Positions 1-5,033 of a DNA stretch of 5,033 nt are shown piece by piece (the stretch's first letter is position 1; each line of letters opens with the position of its first letter). Made by a program: the position numbers and the translations under genes. The stretch spans positions 1-5,033 of the forward strand of contig JASLVT010000120.1 of assembly GCA_030741175.1 (NCBI GenBank). The letters are read 5' to 3'. A model generated the notes under the pieces. The model ran no database searches. It saw nothing but the letters and a program-made list of their open reading frames with translations, and had not been told where the DNA came from. This stretch comes from Porticoccaceae bacterium (GTDB lineage Bacteria; Pseudomonadota; Gammaproteobacteria; Pseudomonadales; Porticoccaceae).

Positions 1-671
1 ATTTCACTGCCTCAGCACCCGTGCCAGAAACTAACGAGGACTGGGTTGATTTGGCCCTCGCCAATAACTTTCAACTAAAGGTCGCTGAGCTAGGCAAAGA
101 TGCTGCTTACAATCAGGCAAAAGCAGCGGCGGCGGCGCGGCTACCAAAAATATCAGGCCGCGCGAGCTACTATGATTCAGATGCCGAGGGTATCACCAAC
201 CTTGGCAATCCATTTGAATCACTACAAGATGGCCATCAATATGTGGTCTCGATTAGCATGCCAATCTGGGGTGGCGGGGTAGACGCTCAGCGTCGCCAAG
301 CCAAGCAACGCTCAATTCAATCTGCCGAGTCCTACACTGCGGCCAAGCGCAATACTGTGCAATCGGCCCGTTCCAAACATCAGTCAGTGATTACCAATGC
401 CGCTAGAGTAAAGGCGCGCCGGCAGGCTATCACCTCTGCTGACAGCGCGCTGAGCGCTACTCAGGCGGGCTATGAGGTGGGCACTAGAAATATTGTCGAT
501 GTACTGGTTGCACAACGCACTCTTTATCGTGCGAAGCGCAACTACGCCAATGCTCGCTATGACTATATTCTGTCAATGATGGCGCTGAAAGAAGTGGCGG
601 GGCAATTGTCTCCAGAGGACATTGCAAGCCTTAATGCTTGGTTAGATCCAAAACTCGTTATTGCCAAATAA
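1..671 (+). CDS. tolC: TolC-family outer-membrane efflux/secretion channel, 3' part
   Basis: This is the C-terminal part (222 codons from base 3) of a TolC-type protein. TolC forms a trimeric outer-membrane and periplasmic tunnel that works with inner-membrane efflux pumps and type I secretion systems. The reading frame is open to the left edge, so the GTG at 21 is an internal valine codon, not a start. The fragment opens with a helix typical of the second OEP repeat (DWVDLALANN, then the ARLPKISG segment near 138-161). A beta-strand segment MPIWGGG follows at 258-278, then long Ala/Gln/Arg-rich helices. The family hallmark GYEVGTRNIVDVL lies at 468-506 and closely resembles E. coli TolC (GYSVGTRTIVDVL). 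The closing LSPEDIASLNAWL (606-644) is also typical. E. coli TolC is about 490 residues, so a little over half, including the signal peptide and first repeat, lies outside the window. The gene converges on waaA. Identification is strong; the partner pump is unknown. Confidence 0.92.
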   Translation, partial: FTASAPVPETNEDWVDLALANNFQLKVAELGKDAAYNQAKAAAAARLPKISGRASYYDSDAEGITNLGNPFESLQDGHQYVVSISMPIWGGGVDAQRRQAKQRSIQSAESYTAAKRNTVQSARSKHQSVITNAARVKARRQAITSADSALSATQAGYEVGTRNIVDVLVAQRTLYRAKRNYANARYDYILSMMALKEVAGQLSPEDIASLNAWLDPKLVIAK

Positions 672-675
672 CCTA

Positions 676-1947
676 TCATTTAAGGCTATTGGCGATTACT
701 GCTAATAGCCTCTTCAATGCACCACGATTCGCTTCTGCGACATTTTGAGCTGCGTTCCCCATAGCTTCTCGCAATGGTTTATGATTTATTAGTTCAACAC
801 ATTGTTGGGCCAGACTATCTGCATTATCACAGACTCGCATGGCATCAGCCTCTAACAGTAACCTCGACGCTTCAGTGAAATTAAACAGATGGGGGCCAGT
901 CAGAATGGGTAACCCCCAGGCCGCTGGCTCGATAATATTGTGACCTCCGGTCGGTACCAAACTACCGCCGACAAAGGCAAAATCACAGGCACCATAAAAG
1001 GCCATCAACTCACCCATGGTGTCCCCGAGAATAATCTCCGCATCGTCGCTGGCATCGGAACTGCTATGCCTTGCCAACGTCAGTCCATTGCTGATACAGA
1101 GGTCTGCTACTTGATCGAAACGCTCTGGATGTCGAGGCACCAAGACTAAAAGGGGAGGAGTCTCCACAACCGATCTGACTTCTGCCAATGCTTTTAGAAT
1201 AATTTCGTCTTCGCCACTATGGGTACTAGCTGCTAGCCATATCGCTCGCCGTTGTGATGACTGCCAGCGGTTGCGCAACTGCTTCGCTCGCCGTTGTAGT
1301 TGTGAGTCAATATCGAGATCAAATTTAATGTTACCGCTTATAGTTAATTTGGATTCTGGCAATCCCAAGGCCAAAAAACGTGCTCCATCATCGATATGTT
1401 GAGCAACGACTGCGGTGATCGACTGCAATAAAGGTGTTATCAGTGGCTTGATTTTGCCATAACCCTGTGCCGATTTTTGCGACAGACGACCATTGGCAAG
1501 TAACACTGGAATCCCTCGCCTATGGCACGCGGCGATAGTGTTCGGCCACAGCTCGGTTTCCATAATAATCAATAATTCAGGCTTAACACGATTGAGAAAT
1601 CGTGACACAGAATCCGGCATATCATAGGGTGCATAACTGTGGTCTACGCTGTCGCCAAAGGCGGCCCGTATCCGGTCTGAGCCGGTCGCCGTCATGCAGG
1701 TGATCATCAGGCGATGGTTTGGATACTGCTGTTGCAGCGCCTTAACTAATGGCACAGCTGCCAATGTTTCACCTACCGACACCGAATGTAGCCAGATTAC
1801 CCTCTGATTATGCTGGGGTGTAACAAAGCCAAAACGCTCTTTCCAGCGCAGACGGTATGCAGGAGAACTGAGCCCACGAAGAAATAGCCGTCCAATAATA
1901 AAAGGAACAAGCAAATAAAAGAAAATACTGTAAAGTAGTCGAATCAC
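676..1947 (-). CDS. waaA: 3-deoxy-D-manno-octulosonic acid (Kdo) transferase
   Basis: WaaA (KdtA) transfers Kdo from CMP-Kdo to the lipid A precursor at the cytoplasmic face of the inner membrane, the first step of LPS core assembly. The 423-residue length matches the family (E. coli 425). A hydrophobic N-terminal anchor (about residues 3-23) precedes the typical YRLRWKERFGF (31-41). WLHSVSVGE (52-60) carries the expected catalytic Glu60. METELWPN (129-136), STHSGEDE (241-248), RHPERF (272-277), GDTMGEL (308-314) and the C-terminal CMP-Kdo-binding signature GGSLVPTGGHNIIEPA (327-342) are all present, giving both GT-B lobes of family GT30. The start is GTG at 1947-1945. An in-frame TAG lies 9 bases upstream with no start codon between, and the N-terminus aligns with the family, so this start is well supported despite lacking a clear Shine-Dalgarno sequence. 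Whether one, two or more Kdo units are added cannot be read from the sequence. Confidence 0.97.
   Translation of the reverse strand: MIRLLYSIFFYLLVPFIIGRLFLRGLSSPAYRLRWKERFGFVTPQHNQRVIWLHSVSVGETLAAVPLVKALQQQYPNHRLMITCMTATGSDRIRAAFGDSVDHSYAPYDMPDSVSRFLNRVKPELLIIMETELWPNTIAACHRRGIPVLLANGRLSQKSAQGYGKIKPLITPLLQSITAVVAQHIDDGARFLALGLPESKLTISGNIKFDLDIDSQLQRRAKQLRNRWQSSQRRAIWLAASTHSGEDEIILKALAEVRSVVETPPLLVLVPRHPERFDQVADLCISNGLTLARHSSSDASDDAEIILGDTMGELMAFYGACDFAFVGGSLVPTGGHNIIEPAAWGLPILTGPHLFNFTEASRLLLEADAMRVCDNADSLAQQCVELINHKPLREAMGNAAQNVAEANRGALKRLLAVIANSLK
683..711. terminator. Possible weak hairpin terminator between convergent tolC and waaA
   Basis: A perfect 8-base inverted repeat, AGGCTATT (683-690) and AATAGCCT (704-711), is separated by a 13-base loop. 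It begins 12 bases after the tolC stop and overlaps the last codons of waaA on the other strand. The position suits a shared terminator for two convergent genes. However, neither strand has a clear run of T after the stem (CTTC on the plus strand, TTAAATGA on the minus strand), so it is not a classical intrinsic terminator and could be coincidental. Confidence 0.3.
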
Positions 1948-2081
1948 TGATATTGTCTATGGTGAGCAAGTTAACATTGTAACAATCAGGGTAACAGATC
2001 AGAAACACAAAATATTGCCCGCGTGGCGCTAGCATTGTCACGATTTATTACTAGATACCACAACTTACGTAAATCTTTTCT
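1948..2081. other. Divergent intergenic region between waaA and the LTA-synthase-like gene
   Basis: These 134 bases separate the start codons of two genes transcribed away from each other, so promoters for both are expected here. On the minus strand the best element is the extended -10 at 1984-1976. For the plus strand I see only fragments: a TTGTCA (-35-like, 2035-2040) without a well-spaced -10, and AT-rich sequence at 2043-2050. An 8-base palindrome TTACGTAA (2065-2072) sits just ahead of the ATG at 2082. There is no coding potential supported by family similarity and no RNA gene that I recognise. Confidence 0.6.
1976..1986 (-). promoter_or_regulatory. Candidate extended -10 promoter element for waaA inside an 11-base palindrome
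   Basis: On the minus strand this reads TGTTACAAT (bases 1984-1976), an extended -10 (TGn plus TACAAT, five of six bases matching TATAAT), located 28 bases before the waaA GTG. At 17-base spacing the -35 would be TTCTGA, a weak match, which is acceptable for an extended -10 promoter. The same bases form ATTGT-A-ACAAT, a perfect palindrome around a central base, which could be an operator. Both readings are inference from motif matching only. Confidence 0.28.
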
Positions 2082-4127
2082 ATGTCCAATCTATCCACTG
2101 AGCCCGTCGCAGATCATTACAACCGAAATATAATAATAAGAATTCTTGTGCTTATTGCCTGTCTCGCGTTTGTATGCAACGGCGTGTTTTTTATTGCTAG
2201 GCTGGCTACCTTAGCCCTTTATAGTTCGATAGATAACGCTCTTGCTAATCGAGAGGTATGGCAAGCTCTGTGGATGGGGTTGCGCTTTGATATAGCAACC
2301 ATTCTGCGGTTGAGCTTACTCGGTTTATTATTGAGTCTGGTCTGCACCTCGTTGCCCTCGAAAAAGGCTGCTCAATTCGCATGGTGGTCAACTGTGGTGA
2401 TGGGCTACCTACTGATCGTATTGGCACTATTTTTTGCCATTAGCAATAGCATGTATATCAGCTTTTTTGATCGCCCGATTGACAGTTTTGCTTTTCAGGG
2501 ACTGACTTATGATTGGCAGATGGCTGCCAGTAGTATTGTTGGCCTCGATAATTTCATCTTCAGCCTCTTGGCAATGGTTGTCCTTTTACCTATTGTTTGG
2601 TTTCTCTACAGACACCTAGTTGCAATTATCAGCAAAACTTCATGGGGTGTGAGCCTATCGACTGCCAGCTCTTTACTCCTGATTGTGCTCTACCTGATGA
2701 CGTTTATTTTGCTTGGTCGCGGCTCGGTAACTACGTTTCCTCTGTCTCATCGGCATATGGTAATTTCAGCGCAAACAGATGTGAACAATCTTATTCCCAA
2801 TGGCATTATCGCCACTTATTACGGCTATCAGGAATTTAAAAAATCACGCACCTTAGCACCGGCAGATGACCGAGTAGGCAGGGCATTGTTTCAGTCCTTT
2901 TTTGGTTACGAGCCAACATCAGAAGATTTGTTCTCACAGTTTTTTACCGTATCAGAGAAATCCGATTTTTTAGATGAAAATCCACCCAATGTAGTTTTGC
3001 ATCTTGTTGAGAGCATGGGGCAATCATTACTTCTAAATCGCTTTAATGGCGGCTTCGATACTGCGGGCTCTCTGCGCCAGCATCTTGATGATGATCTATA
3101 TTTCCAAGCTTTTCTGCCGGCTAGCGACGATACGCAAAAATCCTTAATGAGCATTATGTTCAGTACTGAGTACAGTAATATCAGCCGCTCTACCCATCAG
3201 CAAATACCTATGGAGACCTCTGCGGCGCAGATATTTAAACGCGCTGGGTACCGCACGGTATTTGTCTTCGCCGGCTTTGAGGGTATAAATAATCGAGGCA
3301 ATTACCTGAAACAGCAGGGTTTTGATACGTTTATTGGCGCTCATAAACTCAAAGCTCTCTACCCTGATATGGGGAGCTCTGTCTGGGGTGGTGAAGACGA
3401 ATATCTCTATGATTATATTTGGCAGCTGTTATCTACATCCGAGGAGCAGGACAAACCACTTTTTATTGTATCTCTGAGCGTGACTAACCATCCGCCCTAT
3501 ACATTACCAAAAACAGCAGATCTGTCCTCAGAGAAAATGAATCAAACGCTGATGACTCGACTGCATAATCTACCCGCAGAGTCTGTCGAGACATTTAAAT
3601 ATACTAACCAGCATCTCGGTGCATTGATCAGCCAGATCAAGCAGAGTGATCTCGCGAACAATACCATTATGGCAGTGACTGGGGACCATGGGATTCGAGG
3701 GATGAACTTTTCCGCGGCAGAACAACTCCACCAGATATCCGTACCTTTTTACCTCTATGTACCCAGCCAATACAGACCTGATAGCAAAGTCGATACTGAG
3801 CAGATGGCATCACACAAGGATATTATGCCCACGCTCTACAACTTAGCTCTCTCCAACAGCAAATATCCTAATCTGGGCCGTGATCTATTGGCGCCCATCG
3901 ATCCAGAATCGCCACATAATTTTGCTTATCATTCACATTATTTCGTGAGCGATAACATTGTCTACAGCGCTGTTGCTAATCATGAATTGATGGGGCAGAA
4001 AACATTGTCCAATCTGGATATCACAGGCGAACATTTTGCCGTCCCTGCAGATAGAAGACCCCGTGCCGCTAGTTACTCAGATGTGCTCGATTGGATCACT
4101 AGATACCAACTCACAGAGCCAAGATGA
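2082..4127 (+). CDS. LTA synthase/sulfatase-superfamily membrane phosphoglycerol or phosphoethanolamine transferase-like protein
   Basis: The 681-residue protein has five predicted membrane helices (about residues 16-40, 70-90, 103-128, 155-180 and 192-212) followed by a large alkaline-phosphatase-fold domain that should face the periplasm. This is the architecture of LTA synthase and OpgB-like enzymes, which move phosphoglycerol or phosphoethanolamine from phospholipids to glycans. The catalytic pattern is intact: PNVVLHLVESMG (302-313) with metal ligand Glu310, the likely nucleophile Thr351 in SDDTQKS, WGGEDE (435-440), TNHPPY (468-473) with His470, TGDHG (533-537) with Asp535 and His536, and SHKDIMPTL (577-585). 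Spacing from Glu310 to Thr351 to His470 is close to that of staphylococcal LtaS. An in-frame TAA at 2070-2072 makes ATG 2082 the first start, but no Shine-Dalgarno sequence is visible. As a Gram-negative protein it cannot be assumed to make lipoteichoic acid. Acceptor could be LPS core, a periplasmic glucan or another glycan. Family is secure; substrate is unknown. Confidence 0.88.
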   Translation: MSNLSTEPVADHYNRNIIIRILVLIACLAFVCNGVFFIARLATLALYSSIDNALANREVWQALWMGLRFDIATILRLSLLGLLLSLVCTSLPSKKAAQFAWWSTVVMGYLLIVLALFFAISNSMYISFFDRPIDSFAFQGLTYDWQMAASSIVGLDNFIFSLLAMVVLLPIVWFLYRHLVAIISKTSWGVSLSTASSLLLIVLYLMTFILLGRGSVTTFPLSHRHMVISAQTDVNNLIPNGIIATYYGYQEFKKSRTLAPADDRVGRALFQSFFGYEPTSEDLFSQFFTVSEKSDFLDENPPNVVLHLVESMGQSLLLNRFNGGFDTAGSLRQHLDDDLYFQAFLPASDDTQKSLMSIMFSTEYSNISRSTHQQIPMETSAAQIFKRAGYRTVFVFAGFEGINNRGNYLKQQGFDTFIGAHKLKALYPDMGSSVWGGEDEYLYDYIWQLLSTSEEQDKPLFIVSLSVTNHPPYTLPKTADLSSEKMNQTLMTRLHNLPAESVETFKYTNQHLGALISQIKQSDLANNTIMAVTGDHGIRGMNFSAAEQLHQISVPFYLYVPSQYRPDSKVDTEQMASHKDIMPTLYNLALSNSKYPNLGRDLLAPIDPESPHNFAYHSHYFVSDNIVYSAVANHELMGQKTLSNLDITGEHFAVPADRRPRAASYSDVLDWITRYQLTEPR

Positions 4128-4137
4128 ACACCAAGGC

Positions 4138-4872
4138 TTAGTGCCAGTGCTGGCTAATCCACTTTGCAGGCTTGAAGCGCCGGTACCACTTACCGCTAAC
4201 ACCAGCAATGGCCTCGTGAGGGTCAGGTTTACCGTGGAATACTAGAACACGCATATCCGCAGGAATCAGCGTCTCTCTAGCTATAAAAAAAGAAAAGGGC
4301 TTGATGCAATGGCGCTTAAAACTCCGACACCAATGATCTGGCCAATAGACCAAAGCATTTTTTTTCATTAGCGCCGCTGAGAGGTATTCCTGCTCATTGC
4401 GATGAATATTTTTAATTTGTTCAAACGAGCGCTCAAATTCGGCTAGTACATCGGCATGGGCACCCACTTCAAAACGGTACACTGAGGAATTACCAGTACC
4501 ATCTTTTTTTATCCAATCCTTAATAATCATCACTTCACCAGGATACTCAAAGAGCTCATCCAAACTACCAGTGATAATAAGATCCAAGTCGAGACAGAGC
4601 ACCTTGCCTTTGAGGTCATAGAGTGTCTCGGCAAAAACTGCCAGCTTGTTCCATCCACGCTCAGGTCCGCCGAGATCAACCGATAATTCAGGAAGCGGAA
4701 ATACTTCGACTTGGTCATTCAGTCCAGCGGCGTCTTCAGTCAGGCAAACGAAACGAAACTCTCTGCTGAGGTTACGTGCAACCATAGAGTAGAGAGTATT
4801 AACATATTCTGCCGGGTACTTAGTTCCCCACTTCATACACAGAACATTAACCACTTCGCTGGATACTGCCAT
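4138..4872 (-). CDS. GT-A-like glycosyltransferase, substrate unknown
   Basis: This 244-residue, apparently soluble protein has features of a nucleotide-sugar transferase. It begins with a beta strand and WGTKYPAEYVNTLYSMV (15-31), then FVCLTED (41-47). A hydrophobic strand leads into the DxD-type metal/nucleotide-sugar motif, VLCLDLDLIITGSLDEL (91-107; Asp95 and Asp97). NEQEYLSAAL (159-168) and FHGKPDPHEA (212-221) resemble the acceptor-side and late metal-ligand motifs seen in GT8-like enzymes. The C-terminus (KWYRRFKPAKW, 228-238) is basic and aromatic, perhaps for membrane-surface contact. ATG at 4872 is supported by a GGAG on the minus strand 8 bases upstream. The gene starts 41 bases after ilvE and probably shares its transcript; it converges on the LTA-synthase-like gene with 10 bases between stops. 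Location near LPS genes suggests LPS core or surface-glycan synthesis, but donor and acceptor sugars cannot be read from the sequence. Confidence 0.8.
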   Translation of the reverse strand: MAVSSEVVNVLCMKWGTKYPAEYVNTLYSMVARNLSREFRFVCLTEDAAGLNDQVEVFPLPELSVDLGGPERGWNKLAVFAETLYDLKGKVLCLDLDLIITGSLDELFEYPGEVMIIKDWIKKDGTGNSSVYRFEVGAHADVLAEFERSFEQIKNIHRNEQEYLSAALMKKNALVYWPDHWCRSFKRHCIKPFSFFIARETLIPADMRVLVFHGKPDPHEAIAGVSGKWYRRFKPAKWISQHWH

Positions 4873-4880
4873 TAACTGGA

Positions 4881-4884
4881 CTCC
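4881..4884 (-). promoter_or_regulatory. Ribosome binding site of the glycosyltransferase gene
   Basis: On the minus strand the bases read GGAG (within CGGAGT), separated by 8 bases from the ATG at 4872. This is a good Shine-Dalgarno match at normal spacing and fixes the start of the gene. It is the only clear ribosome binding site among the three complete genes of the window. Confidence 0.7.
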
Positions 4885-4913
4885 GAATAATTCAGATAAT
4901 TTTTAAGTGAGGA

Positions 4914-5033
4914 CTACTCAGCAACCGGCGCAAGCCAATGCGGATACTTGTCCGATCTACCGCGAACCAGATCAAAATAGGCCGTCTGCAGTGCGGTAGT
5001 TATTGGCCCGCGCTTACCGGAACCAATAACGCG
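4914..5033 (-). CDS. ilvE: Branched-chain amino acid aminotransferase, C-terminal fragment
   Basis: Translating the minus strand from the right edge gives 39 codons ending in TAG at 4916-4914. The peptide contains IGSGKRGPITTALQTAYFD and then LVRGRSDKYPHWLAPVAE. This is the characteristic C-terminus of IlvE-type class IV PLP aminotransferases (G-x-G-x-RGPIT, then YFDLVRGR and a final HWL-x-PV). IlvE interconverts leucine, isoleucine and valine with their 2-oxo acids in the cytoplasm. The catalytic lysine and most of the roughly 300-residue protein lie outside the window. The glycosyltransferase gene follows 41 bases downstream in the same direction with no obvious terminator between, so cotranscription is likely. 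In Pseudomonas, ilvE likewise stands upstream of LPS-core genes, which fits the envelope content of this window. Confidence 0.87.
   Translation of the reverse strand, partial: RVIGSGKRGPITTALQTAYFDLVRGRSDKYPHWLAPVAE

Noticed and set aside
21..23. GTG as the start codon of a short complete tolC-like gene.
   Set aside because: The frame is open to the window edge with TolC-like sequence on both sides, and the fragment holds only about half the family length, so the gene is cut by the window rather than truncated.
940..1149. Open frame of 69 codons on the plus strand inside waaA.
   Set aside because: It lies wholly antisense to a strongly supported gene, has no recognisable family and reads as a shadow frame.
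2024..2038. TGGCGC-N5-TTGT resembling a sigma-54 (-24/-12) promoter upstream of the LTA-synthase-like gene.
   Set aside because: The -12 element lacks the nearly invariant GC (it reads GT), and there is no evidence for enhancer sites, so one partial match is too weak.
1808..2041. Open frame of 77 codons on the minus strand overlapping the start of waaA and the divergent intergenic region.
   Set aside because: It overlaps the well-supported waaA N-terminus in another frame, has no family resemblance and no ribosome binding site.
2035..2063. TTGTCA (2035-2040) as the -35 of a standard promoter for the LTA-synthase-like gene.
   Set aside because: At 16-18 base spacing no -10-like hexamer is present; TAGATA at 2052 is only 11 bases away.
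2050..4108. An 11-base direct repeat ACTAGATACCA at 2050-2060 and 4098-4108, almost exactly flanking the LTA-synthase-like gene, as if marking an inserted cassette.
   Set aside because: A few shared 11-mers are expected by chance in 5 kb, the second copy is inside the coding sequence, and there is no inverted repeat, integrase or other mobility sign.
4138..4157. GCCAGTGCTGGC (4143-4154) with flanking TTA/TAA as a terminator between the convergent transferase and glycosyltransferase genes.
   Set aside because: The stem is short with a tight loop, lies inside the last codons of the glycosyltransferase, and no T-run follows on either strand.

Overview
The window looks like chromosomal DNA from a Gram-negative bacterium, most likely a gammaproteobacterium. 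It carries the end of a TolC-type outer-membrane channel gene, a Kdo transferase gene (waaA) of lipopolysaccharide synthesis, and the end of an ilvE-type aminotransferase gene beside a glycosyltransferase. An ilvE gene next to LPS-core genes is known from Pseudomonas and relatives, so a Pseudomonas-like or marine gammaproteobacterial lineage is plausible. The sequence alone does not fix the genus.

Layout from left to right: (1) 1-671, plus strand, the 3' part of tolC. (2) 676-1947, minus strand, complete waaA, facing tolC tail to tail with only 4 bases between the stop codons. (3) 1948-2081, a 134-base divergent intergenic region that should hold the promoters of waaA (leftward) and of the next gene (rightward). 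(4) 2082-4127, plus strand, a 681-residue membrane-anchored phosphoglycerol/phosphoethanolamine transferase-like protein of the LTA synthase/sulfatase superfamily. (5) 4138-4872, minus strand, a 244-residue GT-A-like glycosyltransferase of unknown substrate, tail to tail with gene 4 across 10 bases. (6) 4914-5033, minus strand, the last 39 codons of ilvE, 41 bases upstream of gene 5 and probably in the same operon. The last gene is too short to appear as an ORF with its own start and was found by translating the minus strand up to the window edge.

Four of the five genes point to the cell envelope: an efflux/secretion channel, Kdo addition to lipid A, a periplasmic phospho-substituent transferase and a cytoplasmic sugar transferase. 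A reasonable inference is that genes 4 and 5 decorate LPS core or another envelope glycan, but nothing in the sequence names their substrates. The window has no stretch longer than about 300 bases without a gene. I saw no tRNA, rRNA, CRISPR array, insertion sequence or phage feature. I did not find a clearly new biological system; the two envelope enzymes without assigned substrates are the best candidates for new biology.
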